From Macrotrachela quadricornifera (Eukaryota; Rotifera; Eurotatoria; Philodinida; Philodinidae), in NCBI GenBank assembly GCA_022393335.1, contig JAJEKB010021853.1, positions 1 through 64,000 on the forward strand: a stretch of DNA of 64,000 nucleotides. Reading direction: 5' to 3'. The first letter of the stretch is position 1. Every line of letters starts with the position of its first letter. Positions 44,800 to 55,978 of this stretch are shown one piece after another. A model generated the notes under the pieces. That model was not told the DNA's origin, searched no databases, and saw only the letters and a list, made by a program, of their open reading frames with translations. The translations under genes and the position numbers were made by a program.

Positions 44800-46790
44800 A
44801 ACTAATCGTAGGCAATTTCAGACCAGATGTTGTTAGCGCCAGAACAATCCTAGTCAATTCCAATTTCAAGATTTAGGATTGACTGGAATTAGAATTAATG
44901 CATCTCTGTAAATTGGGATCCTGCAGGAAATCACCAGAACTGGAAGCAGTAATTCGACCGTAAAGTTTTCGAATTTTCCGATGAATTCTAACCGTTTGCT
45001 GCTGAAAAGCACAAGATTATGATTGCAAACCACCGAAGCAAGTCCAAGAAATCGCCATTGAGAATACTGCTTCTACTTCCGACAACTTTCGATGCTTTCT
45101 TTCAGGAACCAGGCCGCCTTTTTCGACCCGAGAGTGAAAAAAAATAATAGTAGAAATTGTTAATAGTTCATACTGCACGAGTCAGTGTGACATTAGACAC
45201 TAATTGGAGTGACTAATGATGGTCTTGACTAATAAATAAGATCCTGAGAATGTCAAAAAGTTTTTATAAGTATCTAACTGAATTCGAAAGGATCCAGTGG
45301 AATCCAAAAGGATCTATAGGATCCACAGGATTCGCTTTTCCCTCCTTGGTATCCATTGTATCGACCTCCAGACTCTCTTACCCACGCTTTTCTATAGATA
45401 TTTTATCATCATTCGATAGACCATGATCAGATTTACCGATTTATATATAATTTAGCGTGGATCTGTATGTTTCGGATAATCAAAAGTGTTATAATGTCAA
45501 TATATATTCTCTATATATAATATAGAGAATAGAAAGGTGATTAAATCAAGTCGCGTACAATAAGGGAATGAATCAATTTGTTTAATTTCAATAGAAATAG
45601 AGTTCTGGCACCAAAATTGATGAAATTGGAAGGACAAAGTCGAATTTCGACGGGAGCTTTTTTGTCCCTTTATGCGCCCCCTCCTTTGAAAGCAGAGATA
45701 TTTTTCAGTGTGATTTTCATTTAGGACAGATTTTGTGAATCAAAACACCCCCGTCCTTTATTATACAGGCTATTATACCACCTGGTGCTCGATCTCTTTA
45801 ACTGAGATGGATATCCGGACTGTAGCAATTAATTTTTGAAACTCACTTGCTAGTGGATGACGTCGCCTTGAAAGGTTAATAAATTCACCCTAACTTCAAT
45901 ACAGAACTTGATTACCATATATATGTTTTCCCAAAATAATCTGTCTTCCTTGCTCTTCATTCGGTATTCAAAAACAATCTTAAAAGAAATCTCACACAGT
46001 ATATTTTATTTTATATCTTTAAAAACTACATATTCTACCTACTATTTGTTTCTATTTTAGATATCATTCATAAAAGAACATTACAAACCGCTATAAAATG
46101 ATATGCATGGCTGAAGCGAAAGCTGTATATATTAGTAGCTGTCCTCATCACAGTATACTGTTAATATCATTGTATATTCTTATTAAAGACGTATAACAGT
46201 TATTATTTGATCTTATGTTTTAATTTATCATCCAGATCATTTGCTATTTGATGATCTTTGTATCTGAAATGGAATCTACAGATTATGGTAGCCGTCCGTA
46301 TCCATAAACCTCATATATGTTATATCAGATATAAGATATATATACTATTAATTTCTTGTGTTGAAAATGAATGCAACATTATAACAGAAGTAATAGGAGG
46401 TATATTACTATTGATCCGGGTATAATTTAGATAATTCACGTATTCATTTATAGAATACGTCATCATCGTTCAGCTTGCGTACAGCTGAACCTTATTTCTT
46501 AGATTTATTTGTATAAAGTATCGTTTTTCACAAAAAACTATATATAATGATAAAGAAAGAAGTTTTGACTATAAATACACCCAAATGAGAGGGATTGTAT
46601 CTACAGTGTACAAACATTTTCCAACACCACTACAGTAACACAAGTAGCGTGGATTGAGGCGATCCACTATGTCCTTTGGCTGTAGAATCAGACTGATACC
46701 CTACCGACAAGTGCATTTCTTTTAGAGATTAAGATTCCGGCTGAAACCAAGGGGATAGCTCTCGATAACAGGGAATATTACCGGTACATA
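44800..46790. other. Intergenic; minor simple sequence only
   Basis: No gene. A few AGGATCCA/GGAATCC words repeat at about 45275-45335, and there are short TATA runs at 45500-45530 and 46310-46350. Nothing else stands out. Confidence 0.38.
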
Positions 46791-46794
46791 ATAA

Positions 46795-46915
46795 TTGAGG
46801 ACCTATGGGTACCCTCAATATATAGTAGTTGAGGACCCAAGGGTATCCTTAATATATAGTACTTGAGGACCCAAGAGTACCCCCAATACATAGTACTTGA
46901 GGACCTGCCCATAGC
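46795..46915. repeat. 34-bp minisatellite, array 3
   Basis: Three to four units of TATATAGTACTTGAGGACCC plus AAGGGTACCCTCAA in register at 34 bp. Same family as array 1, with the same GGTACC core. Confidence 0.7.
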
Positions 46916-47086
46916 AAGCTACTTGAGCATGTGTGAGCCCTAGCAAAGATGCATTCTGATTGACTGAAAAAACTGACAAATGTGAGGTGCGGACAAACAC
47001 ACCGTCAATTTCACGATTGAGACCCTGATTACAGTTAAGGGAATTATCCCTTAACTATGAAATAATTACTTATAAGTAATCATTAT

Positions 47087-47161
47087 GGGTCGACCAGTTC
47101 AGTTTAGTCCACTTGAGACGAACAGTTTGTCTCAAGTGAACTGAGCTGAACTTGTCGACCC
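47087..47161. repeat. 75-bp near-perfect hairpin
   Basis: GGGTCGACCAGTTCAGTTTA and onward pairs with a complementary right arm ending TTGTCGACCC. Arms are ~36 bases with four or five mismatches and almost no loop. It is isolated in AT-rich DNA and could be the remnant of a short palindromic element or encode a small hairpin RNA. Confidence 0.65.
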
Positions 47162-47686
47162 CTAGCAATCACACCGATAGCCAGTATTTATACAACGGTT
47201 AAAGATCGCCCGGAAGTAGAATTTCGTACGGTTCATTCTCAAAAGAGATACAATTTCTTTTTTATACATAATTAGCAATAAATGCGCTTGAAAATTGTTT
47301 TGTTGAATCATTTAGATAGTCTGACTATGTATTGTTTTCAAAGCTACCTACTTCTATACTAGCAATTTATCGATATTGTATGTATTGAAACTTGCATTAG
47401 CTATTTAAATATATCATAGCAATCTGAACATCTAGCAGCTATTCCGATTTGCCATAGATTTTTCATGATTTTCATAACTGTGTTGTTGTCCGAATGGCCA
47501 TCGAACGGTCTGTATGAGAATGAAAATATTTTTATGTATGTTATTTACATAGTAAAATTTCTGTAAAGTGGATATTTCCATATTATGTAACAAATTTAAG
47601 TACTTCTTTTTAGCTATATACCAATTATCTATACCAGTTTTCCGATTTTTCTCTTGATGAAAGAAAAATTAAGTCAGAATTCACGA

Positions 47687-47966
47687 CAGTGTCCGACACA
47701 GGTCACTTTTTTTGTGACCCAACCCGACCCGAAGTAAAGGGTAATTTTTAGTTAATAAAGACCAATTTTTTTCAGTCATTGAGAATCTTTTGAGTAAATC
47801 AATACACATTCTCTCGATACTCGAAGTAAAGAAATAATTATCTCCTCCAAAGTTGCTCCCTTTCTTATGTAACGTTTGGGATTTTTGGAACTTTTGTGGC
47901 CTGACCCGACTCGACCCGAGCTCAACTGTATTTTTCGTGATCCGATCCGACCCGAGTCAGACACTG
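47687..47966. mobile_element. Small hAT-type MITE (280 bp), 8-bp target duplication
   Basis: The ends CAGTGTCCGACACAGGTC (47687) and GACCCGAGTCAGACACTG (ending 47966) are inverted copies. The flanks are ATTCACGA (47679-47686) and ATTTACGA (47967-47974), matching at 7 of 8. Inside both ends the word ACCCGA is repeated, so subterminal CCCGA clusters mark it. The two overlapping short frames inside are not genes. Confidence 0.72.
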
Positions 47967-47974
47967 ATTTACGA

Positions 47975-49104
47975 CTTGAAACAATAAGGCAAGTACTAAA
48001 AAATATCTATTTATTCCTACAACCATGGAAAGTACATACCTCACTAACATCACTAACAAAATGAATAATCTCCTCAAATATTCATTCTACGTTACTAATT
48101 CTTCAACGAGCAGAGATGGTGAGATAGATCTGATTTGTTTCCAAAATGTGATCATTAAGTTATATATGCGTAGTTTTTTTTTCTAAATATTTATACGATT
48201 CTAAAATAAGGTTTAAACGTTTGGTAGAAAGAAGAGGAAAGATTTGGAAATTCGAATTGTTTTATAGTCTGATATACTTCACGAAGCCATATCAATATGT
48301 TGAAACTATGAAATTTGTCTAAATAGTTAGAAATTTATGTCGATGAGCATAAGAGAAGCCTTTTGAAATAGTCAGATATTCAAGCTTGCTGCTTTCCATA
48401 GTGTCAAACGTTTTTCTAAAAGTTTAAAACTCGTCAGAAATTTGTTTCAAAGTGTTCATTTTTGCGAAGTATAGAAAAAAGTGAACAAAATAAGCGTGAT
48501 TATTTTACAAATTGATATATTAGTAATCGTATAATTATCAACATTATACAACTATTCATCCGTAAAACTTACATGTAAAATCTTGTTTATTCCTTATCCT
48601 GTAAACTAGATTCAATTTTTTAGTTGGAAAATTATTTATAGGAGATTTATAAATATCAAGACAAACAATGATTGAATATCGAATACAATAAACGAAGGTT
48701 TAGTGCTAATAATAGATATTCAGATAGGAAGGGAGTGTTTTGATTATAGTATGCCACTATCTTCTTTTACTAAGAATAAACATTATTGTGGTCAGTATTA
48801 CATAATAAAAAGATGGTAGAAAAAACTCACACTCGGTGATATTGGATTACCTTCATAAACATCTGAAATTATTTCTTTTTTTTTTAATCCCCTTTTGTAT
48901 CTTTCTGAATGAAGTTTGAGATGGTTATAGATGAAAAAATCAGAATACAAGAAAAAGTGGTATGCAGAAGAAGTAAAATCGGTTCGAGTTTTTGAAAATT
49001 CACACTGAACAGAACCAAAACCGAAGAAATTTTGAGAAACGCTAAAGCGAATCGATTCTATGTATGCTTTGCAGCTATTACAAATAATTTAAAATAGCTA
49101 ACGT
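47975..49104. other. Intergenic, 3' side of the minus-strand transferase gene
   Basis: AT-rich, no gene, array or inverted repeat recognised. Confidence 0.38.
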
Positions 49105-50256
49105 TTAGTTTAAATTGCTATCTAAATATATAAAAAAGTACAAAAGCACTTGAATAGCTATAGGTTTTTTAAATTGCCAAGTGTGATTAAAAAGTATCTC
49201 TTTTGAGAAGCTACGGTTTCGTACAGCGTATTGTACCGATTGAATCTGACATTGAGTGTAATGTTTAGCTCTTAAAATACATTCATACCATGCTACTTGA
49301 TTTGGACCAAAGCCTCCCCATGATCGTAATTGTACGACTTTGTTCGACTTGTTTTCGTTATTTATCCATCTGTTTTCAGACATATATGTAATCAAATAGT
49401 GTCCTAACGTGGTGAACTCAATAAAACTCTCGACTGACTTTGTAACATCGAGAAATGACTTATTGTGACGATTTTCAATTAAGTGTATGGTATTTTGATA
49501 TAAATCTCGAGGATAAACAAAAGGAAAACCGGTCATAGTCTCATAAGGAACTGACTCTCGCAATAAATATTCAGCAGATTTTTGCCATACACGGTAATGC
49601 TTCGCTAAGTAGGCGTATTTGACGCGCTTTACATATACTCTATTTTGACTATCCAAAAAATCGAGTCGAGTAACGGGTTCTTTGAATAACGTGTCCGAGT
49701 CCATATGAATGAAGAAGTCCGCATCACTGTGTTGATAGGCATGAAACTTTGCGTACATCTGGGAATAATAGCCGCCATTATTGAGACTATTCTTAATGTA
49801 AACATCATTTTCTGGTATTAGTTTTATATGTAAAGGAAAAAATGGTAAATATGATTCGAAATAAGCTGTTTCGGTGGAAGAAAATGTAATGATTATATCA
49901 CGATACAATGTATGCGGCACATATTTATTAATTGAACGTAAAAGAAATATCAGCCAATGACCATCACCATGCCACGTGCGGATAAAGAAGTCTAATATAG
50001 GAGGACTACGAGGTGACCATTCTACTGGCCTAGTATAGTAACTATAAGTAGTAGATGCAGAGTTCGGTGTCGCGGGAGTCAACGTCACTCGAGAAACCGT
50101 TGAATAATATAATGTGCATATTCCTCCAAATATACCAATAGTAAACAGTAGAGCCACAATAGAACATCGAGTTGTCTGTAGTGTCAGACAACGATACGTC
50201 AGAAACATGGACCAGCTGCGACATGTTGGAGATTGTTTTCGCATCAACAATCCCAT
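49105..50256 (-). CDS. Type II membrane glycosyltransferase-like protein (383 aa)
   Basis: An upstream in-frame GTG at 50271 is ignored. The first ATG is at 50256 and another follows at 50244. Just upstream, TGCTATTCTTAG ends two bases before the ATG and could be a splice or trans-splice acceptor. Residues about 31-51 (CSIVALLFTIGIFGGICTLY) form one membrane helix after a short basic cytosolic tail. A Ser/Thr/Pro-rich stem follows, then a globular domain: DFFIRTWHGDGHWLIFLLRS (about 89-108), RDIIITFSS, and FFIHMDSDTLFKEP (about 181-194) with the DSD metal-binding motif at 186-188. TMTGFPFVYPRDLY and WGGFGPNQVAWYE follow. This is the plan of Golgi glycosyltransferases with a GT-A fold, resembling DUF6492-type proteins. 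The sugar donor and acceptor cannot be told. No stop or frameshift interrupts it. Confidence 0.75.
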   Translation of the reverse strand: MGLLMRKQSPTCRSWSMFLTYRCLTLQTTRCSIVALLFTIGIFGGICTLYYSTVSRVTLTPATPNSASTTYSYYTRPVEWSPRSPPILDFFIRTWHGDGHWLIFLLRSINKYVPHTLYRDIIITFSSTETAYFESYLPFFPLHIKLIPENDVYIKNSLNNGGYYSQMYAKFHAYQHSDADFFIHMDSDTLFKEPVTRLDFLDSQNRVYVKRVKYAYLAKHYRVWQKSAEYLLRESVPYETMTGFPFVYPRDLYQNTIHLIENRHNKSFLDVTKSVESFIEFTTLGHYLITYMSENRWINNENKSNKVVQLRSWGGFGPNQVAWYECILRAKHYTQCQIQSVQYAVRNRSFSKEILFNHTWQFKKPIAIQVLLYFFIYLDSNLN

Positions 50257-50279
50257 ATCTAAGAATAGCACTCTGATTT

Positions 50280-51180
50280 TGATTTTCTTTGAAAACCCAA
50301 ATAAAGTAGATCAGGTTAATTTTTCCCAGCAAAGCAAAACCTATGTACTCTACTTTAGGCGGTACCGCAAAGTGAATCAACTTCATTGGAAAAGTAAAGC
50401 AAACCAAAGTAAAGGAAATTACAATCATTTCAGCTTATTGTTTTTTTTCTAATTCAACATCATATGTTGATGATGTTGCAGCATATCAAAGCATTTTGGA
50501 TTTCATTTTTCATAAAGTGACTAGAAAACAAGATAAAGTGATCGACTTTATGATGTGGAATGAAGTAAAATACACCCATTGTGCTTTATTCCATATCATA
50601 AAGTCCGTAACTTTATTTTGTTTCCCACTTGATATATGAAAAAGCTTGTCAAGGCAGTCCCTACAAAATAGAACTTACACATTTCGTGTAAGCTAAAACA
50701 AAATTTACTGTAATAAGTTGGTAAGAAAACGTGTCCAACAATGTGCGCAATGCCGTTATCTTGCGTTGCTGAAGAAAAATTTGTACTCAGTAACCTTCTT
50801 TTCCCTTCCATCCCGCGTTACCATGCGAAACGTATTTATTACCTTACAGATCTCTCCCTCACAGCGTAGAAAATAAGCCCAAAAAGGTTCGACTTGAAAG
50901 TTACACTGAAAATTTTTTTCAAAAACATGTGTGAGTTTCACAAAAAGTGCTCCGAATATTGTCATATGTTATAATGTCATCAATAAATTATGTTGAATTA
51001 GGAAATAACCAATAAGCTAAAATTATTATAGTTCCTTTTACTTTAGTTTACTTCACTGTTCGGATGATGTTGACTCACTGTGCTTTATTGACTAAAGTAA
51101 ATTAAACAAATTTTATTTCGCTAGGAAAATTAAACTGATCTACTTCATTTAATTTTTTCAAGCAAAGATAAAGACAAACT
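50280..51180. mobile_element. Inverted-repeat element next to the transferase 5' end
   Basis: About 160 bp at 50280-50440 (including AAAGTAGATCAGGTTAATTTTT) is repeated in inverted orientation at about 51005-51180. Many AAAGTAAA/TTTACTTT words lie inside, and CATAAAGTGA/TCATAAAGTC words lie at 50505-50605. The ends are diverged and no target duplication was fixed. It begins about 25 bases upstream of the start codon at 50256, so it must supply or displace the promoter region of that gene. Confidence 0.6.
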
Positions 51181-51705
51181 ATCATCCGTTTCCATATGAG
51201 TAAAAAGAGTTATTTAACCGTTTACACGGATAAAACAACTGAAAACGAGGTGTTGAGAGGTAAATTACATTAAAAAAACACAATGAAACAGAAATCTAAC
51301 ACATGTTCTAGAAGGAAATAGCGTACTTTTAGACTCGAAGTTACTTTGGACTATATGAGGCATACTTTCAGCAGAGCTACCAATCCTGCTTTTCGAAGTT
51401 GTTTCTGTTTTTTTTAATACTGTGTTATTTATACTTTTAATTGCCATCTTTCATCCTAAAAAATTTTTTTTATAATGTGAAAAAATTAGTCGAGCTGTCC
51501 GGTGTTGCCCGAGGAAATTCGACATTTTATGCATGAAAAATTGAGAAACAGACGCCTGATGGTTTCCTATAAGTTACGGATCTTGGTTGTCGCAATATGC
51601 GCTCAAAACTCTTTCCGTTTTAAAAGTTTTTAAAGCTTCTGACTTTTAAAAGTGTCGAACTTTTGCTCTTCTCAATCTTTTGTGAAACACGATTGAAAAT
51701 GCGCA
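51181..51705. other. Intergenic, nothing recognised
   Basis: No gene or repeat recognised between the inverted-repeat element and piggyBac copy 2. Confidence 0.35.
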
Positions 51706-51856
51706 TTAACCCTTTCACCGCGATGTGGCCCACCGGTGGGCCACGCTATACTTTAAGAAGAAACTGTATAGGAAAGCGCTTTCTTTTGCCTTCTTCTTCG
51801 GCGAGACGTTAAACATAGTCTGTCATTTGCACTGTCTTTGGAATTCTTTCAGTCTT

Positions 51857-52348
51857 TTATTCCATAACATGATGCTTCTGATTAAAACATTCAAGACAGA
51901 AAAATTTATCATAATCAGGACAGAAGGTTTTTATTTTCTTTGCTGCCCCATAGATCACTTCTCTTGATTGTTGTTCTCTGTTTCTTTCATAGCAGCCAGC
52001 ACAGTGTCTGCAGCCATCGCACGCAGATCCTTCCATTTCTTTGAGCTTGTGATCAGTAAGTTTGCGCTTTGTTTGGCTTGTTGAACGTTCTCTTAAACTA
52101 GGTTTTAGAATCTCGTATGGCATACCAAGAAGTAAAGATCGTACAAGACTTTCACGAAACTGTAGCATCGTCATACGGCTTGTGTCATAATTTTCTTTGT
52201 AAATCAAACAAGCATTTACTATTGACACCCCAAACATCATCTCAAATGCCACCTTTTGATACGGCTTTTTGAACTGTCGGAGGCATGTATAATACGTTGA
52301 TAACTGAGCAGATAAATTTATACCTTGTTTTCCTTTATAGACATACAC
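51857..52348 (-). pseudogene. piggyBac transposase, C-terminal ~163 residues
   Basis: Runs from VYKGKQGINLSAQLSTYYT (the region of the last catalytic Asp, where the expected DQ reads AQ) through VAFEMMFGVSIVNACLIYKE. It ends in the zinc-binding tail, with CDGCRHCAGCYE, then TFCPDYDKFFCLECF near the stop. It is homologous throughout to the end of copy 1, and its cysteine tail is better kept there than in copy 1. The N-terminal two-thirds are absent. Confidence 0.78.
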
Positions 52349-52947
52349 CCTTACTCTTCATGCGAATGAAAAGAAAGAATGAAAGATAATACTATGAAAA
52401 GAACGTAGGAGACAAAATTAGAAGTTTGCTTTGTTATTTCATTGTTACTGCACAATATGTTTACTAAAGAAAAAGACAGACTCGAATAACTATTGAGTCC
52501 TATGTAATAAAAGACCTATCGTGTGATGACACAAATAACAGAAAGAAAAACAAATATCTGTACATACACAAAATATCAATGAACGCATTTATCGAGCGTG
52601 ATCACGCATGAAGATTAATATAGTCATGTGGGGTAATTCGGATCAAAATTTTGAAAACTCATTTTGTTTTTCTTCGTTCCCTTCTATTTTACATGATGTA
52701 GGGGTGAATTTTGGATCACAAGTAGAACAAAGTGTGCTCTATCGATTGACGAAAGAATCTCCGAAGAATCTCCGAAGAATCATGTATTGTAAGAGAATAC
52801 CGTTGAAAATACAAAAAGTACCATCGAGGTGATCCGAATTACCCCACATGGGGTAATTCGGATCACCTAAGCAATTTGGGTGGGGTAATTCGGATCGTTA
52901 CTAGAGTCCGGCGGGACTGTCCCGATCCCTAAATTTTTCCCGAACCC

Positions 52948-53347
52948 NNNNNNNNNNNNNNNNNNNNNNNNNNNNNNNNNNNNNNNNNNNNNNNNNNNNN
53001 NNNNNNNNNNNNNNNNNNNNNNNNNNNNNNNNNNNNNNNNNNNNNNNNNNNNNNNNNNNNNNNNNNNNNNNNNNNNNNNNNNNNNNNNNNNNNNNNNNNN
53101 NNNNNNNNNNNNNNNNNNNNNNNNNNNNNNNNNNNNNNNNNNNNNNNNNNNNNNNNNNNNNNNNNNNNNNNNNNNNNNNNNNNNNNNNNNNNNNNNNNNN
53201 NNNNNNNNNNNNNNNNNNNNNNNNNNNNNNNNNNNNNNNNNNNNNNNNNNNNNNNNNNNNNNNNNNNNNNNNNNNNNNNNNNNNNNNNNNNNNNNNNNNN
53301 NNNNNNNNNNNNNNNNNNNNNNNNNNNNNNNNNNNNNNNNNNNNNNN
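52948..53347. other. Assembly gap, 400 N
   Basis: Exactly 400 N. True length and content unknown. The open frame called across it is meaningless. Confidence 0.99.
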
Positions 53348-53530
53348 TAGCCCTGAGGGGGACCCCAGGTAAATTTTTCGAGGAAAAAAATTTCGCGAAA
53401 AATGTTTGAGATACATATAGTTCGATTCAGTTTTTTACGCTGATTCCAAATATCCTACTAGTTTTGACAGAATTTGCATTTTTTGAATTCAAATAGGCGA
53501 AATATAAGCGAAAAATACTCAAAATGATGT
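53348..53530 (+). repeat. Dispersed repeat R, 3' fragment
   Basis: Starts in CCCTGAGGGGGACCCC and continues through an A/T run to TTTTTTACGCTGATTCCAAAT and GGCGAAAT. This corresponds to the second half of the copy at 54552-54985. The left part is in the assembly gap. Confidence 0.55.
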
Positions 53531-54551
53531 TTATACAATAGTCAACAGGTCGCCTTCATTGAAGACCACCTTTTAAAAAACCGAAAACTAGCAGGTTTTG
53601 TAGCCCAAACAATTCTGAATCTAAAACACCAAATTTATTTTTTCTAGGATCTATTATAGCTTTGAAATGACATGATAAATACTATAAGGGATATCATTAA
53701 ACTGACAGTCTTTTCTCATTATTTCAAAAATAAGAAAAAGTACTTGATTGATTTCATCCAATATTATGTTATTTTGCATGGGATGATAGAGAAAAAAAAG
53801 ATGAACAACTTTTGTTCCAGGAGTACTAGTCGATAATGTATTGTAAAAACAATAGAGGTTTCATAAGTGATGTCCAGCTAAAATAGCTGGAGTGATCCGA
53901 ATTACCCCATGTAAAATTGCTTCACTGATCCGAATTACCCCGAGTTCAATTTTAACTCTTAAAAAATGAATGATACAGGTGTCAATGTTGCAAATATTGC
54001 ACCTCTAAGGTTACATTCGATTATCGAGATATCTTCAGGTCCCATAGTAGAGACCTTAGGCTATCATATGGTGTATTTGGTTATTTTTGAAAAGCATTTA
54101 AAAATTGAGTTAGGAGATGGGAAATATTGACTCTAGCCATTTTGGCTGTAACGATCCGAATTACCCCACCCAAATTGCTTAGGTGATCCGAATTACCCCA
54201 TGTGGGGTAATTCGGATCACCTCGATGGTACTTTTTGTATTTTCAACGGTATTCTCTTACAATACATGATTCTTCGGAGATTCTTTCGTCAATCGATAGA
54301 GCACACTTTGTTCTACTTCTGATCCAAAATTCACCCCTACATCATGTAAAATAGAAGGGAACGAAGAAAAACAAAATGAATTTTCAAAATTTTGATCCGA
54401 ATTACCCCACATGACTATATATTGCAGCTATTTTCCTCAGAAAACCGAATCGCGGTGAAAGGGTTGAAGTTCATACCAAAAAAACGAACTCTACCCTATT
54501 CCATAGACCACAACAGAGTTTTTCGAATTGCAGGTTCCAGGAGCAGAACTA

Positions 54552-54985
54552 CTTAGGATAATCCAAAAGTGGTGACGGCGGTACTTTTTGTGTACTCAAA
54601 AAGTGAGTACACTCTAGAATCGGTCAGTGTGTCCGGCCGTCCGTTTACACGATAACTCTTTACAATTACATTCGATTGAGCTGAAATTTTGTGCACAGAA
54701 CTGTCTCATCAATATCTCGGTCGAGTTCGAAGATGAGAAAGATCCGACGAGAAATGGCTGAGTTATCGAAAAAATTGTCATTATTCACCAGACCATTCCT
54801 GAGGGGGAGTACAGAGATTTTTCAAAAAAAAAATTTTTTCTTAGAAATATTCACAACATATATAAATCGACTTAGTTTTTAACGCTGATTCCGAATATGA
54901 TATCAGTTTTGAATGGAATCGTAGGTTTTTAAGTGAAATTTGCCCAAACAAGGTCCCAAAATGCACAAAAACTCCATCGAGAAAC
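54552..54985 (+). repeat. Dispersed repeat R, fullest copy
   Basis: Begins TTAGGATAATCCAAAAGTGG, an end shared with core repeat G. It then has TGTGTACTCAAAAAGTGAGT (a palindrome), ATCGGTCAGTGTGTCCGGCC, TCTCGGTCGAGTTCGAAGAT, TTCCTGAGGGGGAGT, a 10-base A and 6-base T run, AACGCTGATTCCGAATAT and CAAGGTCCCAAAATGCAC. Other copies lie at 26505, 27540, 53348 and 63480-64000. No coding frame. Class unknown. Confidence 0.65.
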
Positions 54986-55975
54986 GAAATTGCCTATATA
55001 TGTCTCAGATGAGCAATTATTTTGGAGTTTTACAAATGCCTGGTTTTGTAGCTAATCGAAAAGACTAGCGAAAGGTAAATACCCGAATCGATAGTTCTTA
55101 ATATTGGTGATTTATTATGAAAATACTGATGCTTGTATCTATCATATATCTCTTATAAATTCATGAAGTTGCTTACGATCGTAATCCTGTTAGACACAAA
55201 GACAAATTCATTCGAAAATAACTCTTCTTACCAAGTTTGCCAAGCTGGACACGAATCTAAACTCAAATTTCTGTGATTTTTAAAGATATTATATTACTCT
55301 GAGAGTAGAGTCAGTGATCACTGGATATGGGCGCATACTGTGTGACCCATGCTAGCTTCGCACGCCTGTATTTTCTCCTTGCAATTTAGTGACAAGGGAT
55401 GTATTGTGATGAGATCTATGTCTTACAGAAACAAAGAAATACAGGGTCTAGTGCATCACGTGAGAAAAGTCCAAATACTCCCTCTCAAAATATGCTATAT
55501 CGCTGAATCTACGCAGTTTTTGGCTTATAATACTTTTTTATCCCGTAACTTCCTCCCTGAATGTAATGAATTTATAGATTAAACTGTTTTCTATCCAATT
55601 GAGACCTCATTTAACTCACAGTGCCAAATCGTTCATGAGACAAAGTTATTTTCCATTAATTTTTCGTAAGCTGGAGGGGTGTGTGCCAACTGTCCCCCTT
55701 ATTTACGTCCTTGGATGGAGCAGGAACCAATAAAAATGAAGTTATGAGAAAAATGGTTCTTCATAAAGACAATTTGTCACGATAATTTTGGCGTTCAAAC
55801 ATTTCATAATCACTCAGCTGATTCATACACTTTTTGCAGTACACATAACTTTCGGATAAAATCCGAAGTTTTCGCATTTATTTTCTTATAGAAAGGTTAA
55901 AGAAGTTTTCCTTTTGTATGCAAATACAGAGCATCTTTCGCTCTATTTTTCTATACTATCGGATCACTGTTCAGC
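54986..55975. other. Intergenic, nothing recognised
   Basis: The 77-codon frame at 55349-55582 has no domain. No array or inverted repeat seen. Confidence 0.35.
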
Positions 55976-55978
55976 TAA

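Larger units (their letters stand above)
52618..54420. mobile_element. Inverted-repeat element with ten exact copies of GATCCGAATTACCCC
   Basis: Inverted ends of ~285 bp (52618-52906 and 54140-54420) are nearly identical. The exact 15-mer occurs at 52630, 52831, 52850, 52882, 53894, 53927, 54153, 54185, 54204 and 54394, in both orientations. The two pairs at 52831/52850 and 54185/54204 form back-to-back palindromes centred on CATG or ATGT. No transposase frame is seen, and the middle contains the gap and an R-repeat fragment. Repeated motifs concentrated near the ends suggest protein-binding sites for mobilisation. Confidence 0.72.
51706..54467 (-). mobile_element. piggyBac element, copy 2, with a nested insertion
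   Basis: The left end reads TTAACCCTTTCACCGCGAT from 51706. The right end is its inverse, ATCGCGGTGAAAGGGTTGA, ending at 54467 (TTAA decayed to TTGA). The palindrome GTGGCCCACCGGTGGGCCAC follows the left end (51724-51743), at the same place as in copy 1. The transposase C-terminus is on the minus strand. The rest of the gene has been lost and the space is filled by a 1.8 kb inverted-repeat element and the assembly gap. Confidence 0.76.

Noticed and set aside
52901..53416. 171-codon open frame across the gap
   Set aside because: It consists mostly of N translated as X.
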